Below are positions 9,695 to 16,760 of a DNA stretch of 64,000 bases, one piece after another. How positions within the stretch are numbered: position 1 is the stretch's first letter; every line of letters starts with the position of its first letter. The DNA is from Roseicella frigidaeris (GTDB lineage: Bacteria > Pseudomonadota > Alphaproteobacteria > Acetobacterales > Acetobacteraceae). A program made the translations under genes and the position numbers. The DNA lies in NCBI RefSeq assembly GCF_003258945.1, contig NZ_QLIX01000003.1:62001-126000 (forward strand), read 5' to 3'. The notes under the pieces were generated by a model that was not told where the DNA came from, ran no database searches, and saw only the letters and a list, made by a program, of their open reading frames with translations.

Positions 9695-10498
9695 ATGATG
9701 CGCATTGCCCTCTTCACGCTGGAGGCGGCGCCGAGCGCCGAGGCGGTGGCGCGCTTCCTGCGGCGCCATGCCGACGAGGTGGTGCTGATCGGCCGCTCCG
9801 CCGCCTTCCGCCCCGGCGCCGGCGGGCCGCTGCGCCAGGGCTGGCGGCACCTGCGCCGCTCCGGGCCGCGGCTGCTGCCCTTCCTCTGGGCGAACTACGC
9901 CCTGCCCGGGCTGCGGCCCGGCCCGACCCCGCTCGCCCGGATCGCCGCGGCGCAGGGCATCCCGCTGCACGCCGTGCGCGACGTGAACGGGCCGGAGACC
10001 GCGGCGGCGCTGCGGGCGGCGCGGCCGGACCTCATCCTCTCCCTGCATTTCGACCAGATCTTCGCGCCCGGGACGCTGGCCCTGGCGCCGCTCGGCGGCA
10101 TCAACCTGCATCCCTCGCTGCTGCCGCGGCACCGCGGGCCGGTGCCGGTGCTCTGGGCCATGGCCGAGCCGGAGCCGCGCTTCGGCGTCACGGTGCACCG
10201 GCTGGCGCCGCGCATCGATGCCGGCGGCATCCTCGGCCAGCGCGCGGTGACGCTGCCGCCCGGCCTGACGGCGAGCGCCGCGGCGCGGGCGCTGCACCTC
10301 GCCGGCCTGCCGCTGCTGGACGAGGCGCTGGCCGCGCTCGCCGCCGGCACGGCGGAGGAGCAGCCGGCGCCGCTGCTGCCCTATTGCCCCTTCCCGCCGC
10401 CGGCGCTGCTGCGCGGCCTCGCCGCGCGCGGCAGGCGGCTGGTCGGCCTGGCCGACCTCGCCGCGGCCTGGCAGCGCGGCGCCACCGCTTCAGGTTGA
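9695..10498 (+). CDS. Formyltransferase family protein (10-formyl-THF dependent)
   Basis: 267 residues from ATG 9695 (ATG 9698 follows directly). The GART-fold catalytic triad is intact: Asn137 and His139 in INLHPSLLPRHRG, and Asp175 in RIDAGGIL. This is the same N-x-H and +36 Asp spacing as methionyl-tRNA formyltransferase. It lacks the C-terminal OB domain of Fmt, so it more likely formylates a sugar amine or another small amine. In this locus the acceptor could be an amino sugar of the capsule or the amine made by the preceding PLP enzyme; neither can be chosen from sequence. It is separated from that gene by repeat A and directly precedes a KpsS-like gene. Confidence 0.85.
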   Translation: MMRIALFTLEAAPSAEAVARFLRRHADEVVLIGRSAAFRPGAGGPLRQGWRHLRRSGPRLLPFLWANYALPGLRPGPTPLARIAAAQGIPLHAVRDVNGPETAAALRAARPDLILSLHFDQIFAPGTLALAPLGGINLHPSLLPRHRGPVPVLWAMAEPEPRFGVTVHRLAPRIDAGGILGQRAVTLPPGLTASAAARALHLAGLPLLDEALAALAAGTAEEQPAPLLPYCPFPPPALLRGLAARGRRLVGLADLAAAWQRGATASG

Positions 10499-10552
10499 TA
10501 TTTGTGTTCGTAAATCAATCTGTACGTAAGGGACTGCCGCCCAGATGCGGCC

Positions 10553-11803
10553 ATGCCGCCCCTTCCGCCCGCGCCGTCGCGCCGGTTCCTTTTCCTGCAG
10601 GGCCCGATCAGCCCCTTCTTCGCCGAGCTCGCCGCGGGGCTGCGCCAGCTCGGCCATGCGACGCGGCGGATCAATCTCTGCCTCGGCGACCGCCTGTTCT
10701 GGGACGGCAGCGCGGCGCATGACTATCGCGGCCGGTCGCGCGACTGGCCGGGCTTCGTCGCCGGCGTGCTCGAGCGCGAGCGGATCACCGACCTCGTCCT
10801 GCTCGGCGAGCAGCGGCCCTACCACAAGGCGGCCATCGCCGCGGCGCGGGCGCGCGGCGTCGCCGTCACGGTGACCGATTACGGCTATATCCGCCCCGAC
10901 TGGATCGTCTTCGAGCGCGACGGCATGGGCGCCGAGAGCCGCTTCCCGCGCGACCCGGCGGCGATCCGCGCCATCGCCGCGCGCTGCCCGGCGCCGGACC
11001 TCGCGCATCGCTACGGCGACGACTTCGCCCTGCAGGCGCGCTGGGACATGCTGCACCACCTCGCCTCGCTGCTGCCCCTGCCCTTCCCGCATTACGAAAG
11101 CTACCTGCTGCACGCGCCGGTGCCGGCCTATCTCGGCACCGGGCTGCGGCTGCTGCGGCGGCCGCGGCAGACGGCGCGGGCGGCGCAGGCGCTGGCCGAG
11201 CTGGCGCCGCGCGGGCCGCTCTGGCTCTTCGCCATGCAGATGGAGAACGACTACTCCATCCGCGCCTATTCCGACTTCCCGAACAACGATGCGGCGCTGC
11301 GCCGGGTGATCGGCAGCTTCGCCCGCGGCGCGCCGCCCGAGGGTCGGCTGCTGGTGAAGGTGCATCCGCTCGATCCCGGGCTGAAGCGCTGGGGCACGCG
11401 GCTGCGGCAGATCGCCGCCGAGGCCGGCATCGAGGGCCGGGTGCATCTGCTGGACGGGGCGCTGCCGGCGGATCCGGCGATCCTCGCCAGTTGCGGCGTC
11501 GTCACCATCAACAGCACCCTGGCGGTGCAGGCGATCGCGCTCGGGCGGCCGGTGCTGGCGCTGGGGCGGGCGATCTACCAGATCCCCGGCCTCGCCTGGC
11601 AGGGGGCGCCGGACGCGTTCTGGACCCAGGCGAGGCCGCCCGAGCCGGATCTGGCGGATGCCTTCCTGCGCGCCATCGCCGCCTGCCTGCACATCCGCGG
11701 CCGCTTCTATGGCCGGCCGGGGCTGGATGTGGCGGTGGCGGGGGCGGTGCGGCGGCTGCACCTCGACCTGGTGAACCAGCCGCTGCCGGAGGTGATGCAC
11801 TGA
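10553..11803 (+). CDS. KpsS/RkpJ-like capsular polysaccharide protein
   Basis: 416 residues, beginning after a lysine-poor leader with FLQGPISPFF and LRQLGH, typical of the Capsule_synth (KpsS/LipB) family. The C-terminal half carries LLVKVHPLDPG and a VVTINSTLAVQAIALGRPV stretch, the conserved GT-B-like core. KpsS-type proteins act at the inner membrane in adding the lipid-linked Kdo linker that primes capsule for export. The start at 10553 fits the family N terminus. The 54 bases upstream are unusually AT-rich for this genome (TTGATA at 10495, TAAATCAAT at 10511) and may hold a promoter. Together with the synthase and the PLP enzyme it forms an rkp-1-like set. The rkpH-type reductase is not visible here. 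Confidence 0.88.
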   Translation: MPPLPPAPSRRFLFLQGPISPFFAELAAGLRQLGHATRRINLCLGDRLFWDGSAAHDYRGRSRDWPGFVAGVLERERITDLVLLGEQRPYHKAAIAAARARGVAVTVTDYGYIRPDWIVFERDGMGAESRFPRDPAAIRAIAARCPAPDLAHRYGDDFALQARWDMLHHLASLLPLPFPHYESYLLHAPVPAYLGTGLRLLRRPRQTARAAQALAELAPRGPLWLFAMQMENDYSIRAYSDFPNNDAALRRVIGSFARGAPPEGRLLVKVHPLDPGLKRWGTRLRQIAAEAGIEGRVHLLDGALPADPAILASCGVVTINSTLAVQAIALGRPVLALGRAIYQIPGLAWQGAPDAFWTQARPPEPDLADAFLRAIAACLHIRGRFYGRPGLDVAVAGAVRRLHLDLVNQPLPEVMH

Positions 11804-11861
11804 TCCGGCTCCGCCCGCACGGACGAGGCATGCTCCGCAGACCGGGGTGAGCGGATCGTGG

Positions 11862-11890
11862 CCCAGGGCGCTTCCCGTGAGCGCCCCGGG
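11862..11890 (+). terminator. Hairpin downstream of kpsS-like gene
   Basis: GGGCGCT (11866-11872) pairs with AGCGCCC (11880-11886) across a 7-base loop. Flanking CCC and GGG extend the stem past one mismatch. It lies about 60 bases after the stop. There is no T tract, as is usual for hairpins in this genome. The rest of 11804-12142 shows no convincing gene. Confidence 0.45.
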
Positions 11891-12142
11891 CGAGCCCACG
11901 CATCGCGCCACCACCCGCCAACGCGCTGCCAGGGGCATGCGGTGCGGATGCGGCAGAAGGCCGCGCCCCGGCCGGCACGCAGGCCGCCGGCCGCATCAGG
12001 CGCGCCGCAATCACGGAAAAGCGAAGGATGTCCGCGGGGACCGGCCCCCAGGGCCGAGGGCAATTCCGCATGCCGCCGCGTTGTGGAAGGCCCCGTTCCC
12101 TGCGCAGCCCCCAGGCCTTTGCGCACCCCAAGGAGACGCACC

Positions 12143-13012
12143 ATGAACATCCTGCCTCTCAGCAAGGAACCGCAGCCCGACGAGGCCGAGTTCAACGCCT
12201 TCTTCCCCTCGCCCTTCTCGCTGAAGCAGTTCACCAGCCCGAAGAGCGACCTGGCGGGCGCCGACTATCCGCAGCCCTATCGCGGCACGCGCCGCATCCT
12301 GGTGATCGGCACCGACGAGCGCTACCTGAAGACCGCGAACGGCACGCTGTTCTCGACCGGCAACCACCCGGTCGAAACGCTCGTGCCGATGTACCACCTG
12401 CACAAGGCCGGCTTCGAGTTCGATATCGCCACCGTCTCCGGCAACCCGATGAAATTCGAATTCTGGGCGATGCCGAAGGAGGACGAGGCGATCACCGGCC
12501 TGCACCGCGCCTATCTCGAACAGTTCCAGGCGCCGCTGAGGCTTTCCGACGTCGTGGCGCGGCTGGGTCCGGACAGCGACTACGTGGCCGTGTTCATCCC
12601 CGGCGGGCACGGGCCCCTGGTCGGCCTGCCGTTCAGCAAGGATGTCGCGGCGGCGATCCACTGGGCCTTCGCCACCGACCGGCACATCCTCTCGATCTGC
12701 CATGGCCCGGCGGCCTTCCTGGCCTGCGCGGCGGCGGGCGATACCGGCAGCTTCCCCTTCGCGGGCTATGCGATCACGGCCTTCCCCGACGCGGCCGATC
12801 GCATGACCCCGGAGATCGGCTACATGCCGGGACAGCTCACCTGGCATTTCGGCGAGAAGCTGAAGGCGCTCGGCGTCACGATCCTCAACACCGAGCCGGA
12901 CGATGCGACGCACAAGGACCGCAAGCTGCTGACCGGCGCCAGCCCGTTCGCCGCCAACGCCCTCGGCCAGCTCGCCGCCAGGACGCTGCTGGCCGAGGTC
13001 GCGGCCGACTGA
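12143..13012 (+). CDS. hchA: Hsp31/HchA-type DJ-1/PfpI protein (glyoxalase III, protein deglycase)
   Basis: 289 residues, close to the usual HchA length. The nucleophile elbow SICHGPAAF has Cys186 followed by His187, and the FIPGGHGPL loop precedes it. The N terminus (LPLSKEPQPDEAEFNAFFPS) is typical of Hsp31, not of short DJ-1 proteins. The family converts methylglyoxal to lactate without cofactor and holds unfolded protein in the cytosol under heat or acid stress. Translation starts at ATG 12143, eight bases after AGGAG (12131-12135); an in-frame extension upstream exists but lacks these features. It stands alone and ends convergently with tag. Confidence 0.92.
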   Translation: MNILPLSKEPQPDEAEFNAFFPSPFSLKQFTSPKSDLAGADYPQPYRGTRRILVIGTDERYLKTANGTLFSTGNHPVETLVPMYHLHKAGFEFDIATVSGNPMKFEFWAMPKEDEAITGLHRAYLEQFQAPLRLSDVVARLGPDSDYVAVFIPGGHGPLVGLPFSKDVAAAIHWAFATDRHILSICHGPAAFLACAAAGDTGSFPFAGYAITAFPDAADRMTPEIGYMPGQLTWHFGEKLKALGVTILNTEPDDATHKDRKLLTGASPFAANALGQLAARTLLAEVAAD

Positions 13013-13100
13013 CGCCTGGCCGGCCGGCGCTCGCCGGGCTTGCCGCGGTCGGCGCCGGGATCGGGCGGCGCGCGGGGCTGGACGCGCTCCGCCGAGTGGT

Positions 13101-13128
13101 CCGGGCGCGCGCCGGGGACCGCGCCCGG
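13101..13128. terminator. Bidirectional hairpin between hchA and tag
   Basis: CCGGGCGCG (13101-13109) and CGCGCCCGG (13120-13128) form a perfect 9-bp stem with a 10-base loop, centred between the convergent ends of hchA (13012) and tag (13139). No T run follows. It probably ends transcription from both sides. Confidence 0.5.
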
Positions 13129-13138
13129 CCGGCATTCC

Positions 13139-13747
13139 TTATCGGGGCGGCGAGAAGGCGGCCCTGGCGCGGGCGGCGGCGTCGCGGATGGCGCAGCCCT
13201 CGGCATGGTCGTTGATCAGGCCCATGGCCTGCAGGAAGGCATGCACCGTGGTCGGGCCGACGAAGGCCCAGCCGCGCCGCTTCAGGTCCTTCGACAGGGC
13301 GATGGAAGGCGCCGAGGTCGGGGCGCCGTGCGGGATCGGCGCATCGCCGGGCTTCGGCGCGAAGCGCCAGACATGGGCGGCGAGCGAGCCTTCCTGCGCC
13401 ACCAACTCCTGCGCCCGCCTGGCATTGTTGACGACGGCCTCGATCTTGCCGCGATGCCGCACGATGCCGGCATCCTGCAGCAGGCGCGCGACATCGGCCT
13501 CGGTGAAGGCGGCGACGCGCTCGATGGCGAAGCCCTGGAAGGCGGCACGGAAATTCTCGCGCTTGGCGAGGATGGTCCGCCAGCTCAGCCCCGACTGGAA
13601 GCCTTCCAGGCAGAGCTTCTCGAACAGCCGGCGGTCATCGGCGACGGGGAAGCCCCATTCCGTGTCGTGATAGGCCAGGTAATCGGGCGTCGCCACGCAC
13701 CAGCGGCAGCGCGGCCGCCCATCCGGCCCCGGAACCGTCCCGCTCAT
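13139..13747 (-). CDS. tag: DNA-3-methyladenine glycosylase I
   Basis: 202 residues, slightly longer than E. coli Tag. RCRWC at the N terminus and NDHAEGC at the C terminus supply the Cys and His residues of the Tag structural zinc site. YHDTEWG is the conserved substrate-pocket motif, with SWRTILAKRENFR following. It excises 3-methyladenine from alkylated DNA as a monofunctional HhH glycosylase. The start chosen is ATG 13747, which places RCRWC at the normal distance. The frame stays open further upstream, but only antisense to neighbouring genes. It is the last gene of a minus-strand group with a small membrane protein and an aldo/keto reductase. Confidence 0.93.
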   Translation of the reverse strand: MSGTVPGPDGRPRCRWCVATPDYLAYHDTEWGFPVADDRRLFEKLCLEGFQSGLSWRTILAKRENFRAAFQGFAIERVAAFTEADVARLLQDAGIVRHRGKIEAVVNNARRAQELVAQEGSLAAHVWRFAPKPGDAPIPHGAPTSAPSIALSKDLKRRGWAFVGPTTVHAFLQAMGLINDHAEGCAIRDAAARARAAFSPPR

Positions 13748-13776
13748 CGCCCCTCCCCCACCGCGTCGCCGCCTGC

Positions 13777-13989
13777 CTACTGATCGTAGCCGCGGCGGTG
13801 GCTGAGCCGCATCAGCCAGATCAGCAGCACGGTGATGCCGAGGGTGAAGAGGCTGCCGAGGATGAGCGCGATGATCCCATGCGTGCCGATCTCCGTCTCG
13901 CCGGCGGCGCTCCAGGCCGTCCAGGCGGCATAGCCGGCGAGGCCGAGCAGGGCGATGGGCAGGGCGATGACGAGGAGCCGCGTCAGCAT
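13777..13989 (-). CDS. Small two-helix membrane protein
   Basis: 70 residues with two clear hydrophobic stretches: LLVIALPIALLGLAGYAAW near the N terminus and IIALILGSLFTLGITVLLIW in the second half. A short basic cytoplasmic tail (RLSHRRGYDQ) follows. It lies 15 bases after the aldo/keto reductase stop and 29 before tag, on the same strand, so it is probably co-transcribed. The clean hydrophobic pattern, unlike shadow frames here, argues that it is real. The function is not recognised. Confidence 0.75.
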   Translation of the reverse strand: MLTRLLVIALPIALLGLAGYAAWTAWSAAGETEIGTHGIIALILGSLFTLGITVLLIWLMRLSHRRGYDQ

Positions 13990-14004
13990 CGGGGCGCCGG
14001 CCGG

Positions 14005-14835
14005 CTAGAGCATCGCCAGGGCGCGCTTGCGCTTCGGCGGCGGGAAGGCGGCATCCAGCGTCGCCTCGTCCTCCGCCGAGAGGCGCAGCTCGCGCGCCGC
14101 GGCGTTCTCCCGCAGATGCGCCGCATCCGCCGCCTTCGGGATGCTGATCACCCCGGGCGCGCGCAGGGTCCAGGCGAGGGCGACCTGCGCCGGGCTCGCC
14201 CCGTGCCGGGCCGCGACCTCGCGCAGCGCGGCATGCCGCAGCAGGCGGCCGCCCTGGCCGACCGGCGAATAGGCCATCACCGGCAGGCCGCGGCTGCGGC
14301 AGAAGGGCAGCAGGTCGAACTCGACCCCGCGCGCCTCCAGGTTGTAGAGCACCTGGTCGGCCGCGCAGTCGGCGAGCGCCGGGCCAAGCTCCTCCAGGTC
14401 GTCCACATCGAGGTTGGAGACGCCCCAGCGGGCGATCTTCCCGGCCTGGATCGCCCGCTCCATGCCCGCCACCGTCTCGGCAAGCGGGACGGAGCCGCGC
14501 CAGTGCAGCAGGTAGAGGTCGAGCCGCTCGACCTTCAGCCGCGCCAGGCTGCGGTCCAGCGCCTGCTCCAGCCGCTTGCCGCCGGCATTGTGCGGATAGA
14601 CCTTGGAGACGAGGAAGACCTCCTCCCGCCGGCCGGCAATGGCCTCGGCCACCACCTCCTCGGCGCCGCCCTCGGCATACATCTCCGCCGTGTCGATCAG
14701 GGTCAGGCCGAGATCGAGGCCGAGGCGCAGCGCCGCCGCCTCCCGCGCCCGGTCGCTGCCCCGCTCGCCCATGTGCCAGGTGCCCTGGCCGAGCGCCGGG
14801 ACCTCCGTGCCGTCCGGCAACCGCACCTTCGTCAT
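14005..14835 (-). CDS. Aldo/keto reductase
   Basis: 276 residues with an intact AKR tetrad: Asp48 and Tyr53 (IDTAEMY), Lys78 (VSKVYPHN) and His111 (LLHWRG). RWGVSNLDVDDL and an ISIPKA motif near the C terminus, for NADPH contact, also fit. It should be a cytosolic NADPH-dependent (alpha/beta)8 oxidoreductase of the YeaE/2,5-diketogluconate-reductase type; the natural substrate is unknown. It is divergent from the secreted hypothetical gene with only 35 bases between starts, so both promoters must lie in or near that gap. It leads the tag group. Confidence 0.9.
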   Translation of the reverse strand: MTKVRLPDGTEVPALGQGTWHMGERGSDRAREAAALRLGLDLGLTLIDTAEMYAEGGAEEVVAEAIAGRREEVFLVSKVYPHNAGGKRLEQALDRSLARLKVERLDLYLLHWRGSVPLAETVAGMERAIQAGKIARWGVSNLDVDDLEELGPALADCAADQVLYNLEARGVEFDLLPFCRSRGLPVMAYSPVGQGGRLLRHAALREVAARHGASPAQVALAWTLRAPGVISIPKAADAAHLRENAAARELRLSAEDEATLDAAFPPPKRKRALAML

Positions 14836-14870
14836 TCGGCGCCTCTCCTTCCTGCGGTATCATCGGGGCC

Positions 14871-15485
14871 ATGCTCCGCCCCATCCTCGCCCTTGTCCCG
14901 CTCGCCCTCGCCCTGCCCCTGTCGGGGCGCGCCGCGCCGGATCAGGAGATCGGCGCCTGGCGCCTCGCCTGCGTGCAGGACAAGATGACCGACCAGGCCG
15001 CCTGCGTGCTGCGCCACAAGGACTGGGTGGAGCGGCCGAGCGGGGCGGTGCCCGGCCTCGCGCTCGAGGTCATCGATCGGCGGGGCCGGCTGGTTCCCGC
15101 CGTCACCGCCCGCGACCTGACGCTGGAAGGCGCCTCGCGCGGGATGCTGGCCCTGACCGGCACGGCGCAGCTCCGCTTCCCGCCGAACCGGATGTTCGAG
15201 ATGCCCTGCGGCCTGGATGGCCGCTCGGTGGTCTGCGCGCCCGCCCCGGAGGATGCGGCGCGGGCGGAGCAGGAGCTGCTGGCGGCCGACCGCGCCCTGG
15301 TGCGGGTGGTCGGCGGCGGCGGCGAGAGCAGCACCGCCGACCCGACCGAGCTGCGCCTCGCCGGCACCAAGGATGCGCTGGCCCGCTTCGCGAAGGAGGC
15401 GCCGCCCAACCCCTCGGCGGGACCGGAGCCGCTCGACGCCCGCGGCCTGCTGCAACGCCTGCTGCGCTTCCTCGGCACGAACTGA
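14871..15485 (+). CDS. Secreted hypothetical protein, weakly IalB-like
   Basis: 204 residues. The first about 21 (LALVPLALALPLSGRAA) form a Sec signal peptide, so the protein is periplasmic. The mature part opens with IGAWRLAC and has a second Cys about 14 residues on, then another pair (MPCGL and VVCAP). This spacing recalls invasion-associated locus B proteins of alphaproteobacteria, but the similarity is weak and I do not claim the function. Its start lies 35 bases from the divergent aldo/keto reductase. It is followed by repeat A copy 2. Confidence 0.7.
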   Translation: MLRPILALVPLALALPLSGRAAPDQEIGAWRLACVQDKMTDQAACVLRHKDWVERPSGAVPGLALEVIDRRGRLVPAVTARDLTLEGASRGMLALTGTAQLRFPPNRMFEMPCGLDGRSVVCAPAPEDAARAEQELLAADRALVRVVGGGGESSTADPTELRLAGTKDALARFAKEAPPNPSAGPEPLDARGLLQRLLRFLGTN

Positions 15486-15528
15486 GACGCCCCGGCCGCC
15501 CCCTGGGACGCCCGCCGCAACCTGCCGC

Positions 15529-15633
15529 CTTCCGTTGTCCTGCCGTGGCTTTGCCACGGCAGGCTGTGACGCGACCTGGACTCAGGAGCGAATCCCGGGG
15601 CCCCCACGGAACCGCGCAGCGGTTTCGTGGGGA
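15529..15633 (+). repeat. Dispersed repeat family A, copy 2
   Basis: Box 1 has the hairpin TGCCGTGGC-TTT-GCCACGGCA, followed by GGCTGTGACG. Box 2 opens with GGGGCCCCC and ends TTTCGTGGGGA. The two arms of box 2 changed together (ACGAAACC/GGTTTCGT), so the stem is kept though the sequence differs from other copies. The stop codon of the DUF849 gene begins at 15634, immediately after the repeat. Confidence 0.8.
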
Positions 15634-16560
15634 TCAGAATTTTACCCGGTCGCCGCCCTTCAGGCCGAGCATCTGCCGCGCCTCGTCCGGCGTCGCGATC
15701 TCGAGGCTCAGCTCCTCCAGGATGCGGCGGATCTTCGCCACCTGCTCGGCATTGCTCACCGCCTGCTTGCCCTTGCCGATCCAGAGGCTGTCCTCCAGCC
15801 CGACGCGGACATTGCCGCCGAGGATGCCGGCCATGGTGGTGAAGGGCATCTGGTTGCGCCCGGCCGCCAGCACCGACCAGACATAGTCCTTGCCGAAGAG
15901 CCGGTCCGCCGTCTCCTTCATGAACATCAGGTTGCGCGGCTCGGCGCCGACGCCGCCCAGGATGCCGAAGATGGTCTGGGTGAAGAGCGGCGGCTCCACC
16001 ACCTTGCGGTCCAGCATGTGCGCGAGGTTGTAGAGATGGCCGACATCGTAGCACTCGAACTCGAACTTGGTGCCGTGCCCCTTGCCGAGCCGCTCGACGA
16101 TCTGCTCGATGTCCTTGAAGGTGTTGCGGAAGATGAAGTCGGTGGTGCCCTCCAGATAGGGGCGCTCCCACTCATGCTTGAACTGCTTGATCCGCGCCGC
16201 GCTGCCCGCGATGTTGAAGTTCATGCTGCCCATGTTGAGCGAGCACATCTCCGGGCTCGCCTGCAGCGGCGCCGCCAGGCGCTCATCCACCGTCATGCCG
16301 AGCCCGCCGCCGGTGGTGATGTTGATCACCGCGTCGGTGGACTGCTTGATCACCGGCAGGAATTGCATGAACACCGCCGGGTCCGGCGTCGGCCGGCCAT
16401 CCTTCGGGTCGCGGGCATGCAGGTGGAGGATGGCGGCTCCGGCCTCGGCCGCGGCGATGGACTGCTCGGCGATCTCCTGCGGCGTGATCGGCAGGTGATC
16501 GGACATGGACGGCGTGTGGATCGCCCCCGTCACCGCGCAGCTGATGATGACCTTCGCCAT
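15634..16560 (-). CDS. DUF849 / beta-keto acid cleavage enzyme (BKACE, Kce-like)
   Basis: 308 residues, full length for the family. The N terminus VIISCAVTGAIHTPSMSDHL and the HLHARDPKDGRPT zinc-site motif identify the BKACE/DUF849 group. NITTGGG and GLEDSLW are further family blocks. These TIM-barrel Zn enzymes react a beta-keto acid with acetyl-CoA to give acetoacetate plus a new acyl-CoA; 3-keto-5-aminohexanoate in lysine fermentation is the classical substrate, but most members act on others. The start chosen is ATG 16560, just behind a GGAGG on the minus strand. Flanked on both sides by repeat A copies, it stands alone. Confidence 0.9.
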   Translation of the reverse strand: MAKVIISCAVTGAIHTPSMSDHLPITPQEIAEQSIAAAEAGAAILHLHARDPKDGRPTPDPAVFMQFLPVIKQSTDAVINITTGGGLGMTVDERLAAPLQASPEMCSLNMGSMNFNIAGSAARIKQFKHEWERPYLEGTTDFIFRNTFKDIEQIVERLGKGHGTKFEFECYDVGHLYNLAHMLDRKVVEPPLFTQTIFGILGGVGAEPRNLMFMKETADRLFGKDYVWSVLAAGRNQMPFTTMAGILGGNVRVGLEDSLWIGKGKQAVSNAEQVAKIRRILEELSLEIATPDEARQMLGLKGGDRVKF

Positions 16561-16650
16561 GGTGCTTCCTCCGTCCCGGCCGGCGGCGGAGTCTGCCCCG
16601 GCGGCGCCATGGCGTCCAGGCGGCAACCGGCCACGCCGCCACCCCAGCTC

Positions 16651-16757
16651 GCTTCCCGTTGCCCCTCCGAGGCCTCGCCCCGGAGGGCTGCGACGCCCCC
16701 TGGTCCCGTGGCGCCACCGGGGCCCCCGCGACGGCGCGCGGCGACGTCGCGGGGACC
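16651..16757 (+). repeat. Dispersed repeat family A, copy 3
   Basis: This is a diverged box 1 (CCGTTGCCCCTCCGAGGCC, with the complementary arm CCCCGGAGGG) followed by box 2 (GGGGCCCCCGCGACGGCGCG...GTCGCGGGGA). It lies between the start of the DUF849 gene and the stop of the PaoC-like gene, which ends at 16761. It has the same orientation as the other copies. Confidence 0.75.
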
Positions 16758-16760
16758 ACC

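Noticed and set aside
13139-14884. A 581-codon minus-strand frame suggesting a fusion ending in tag
   Set aside because: Only the last 202 codons are Tag. The upstream part runs out of frame through the aldo/keto reductase and small membrane protein genes and has no family features.
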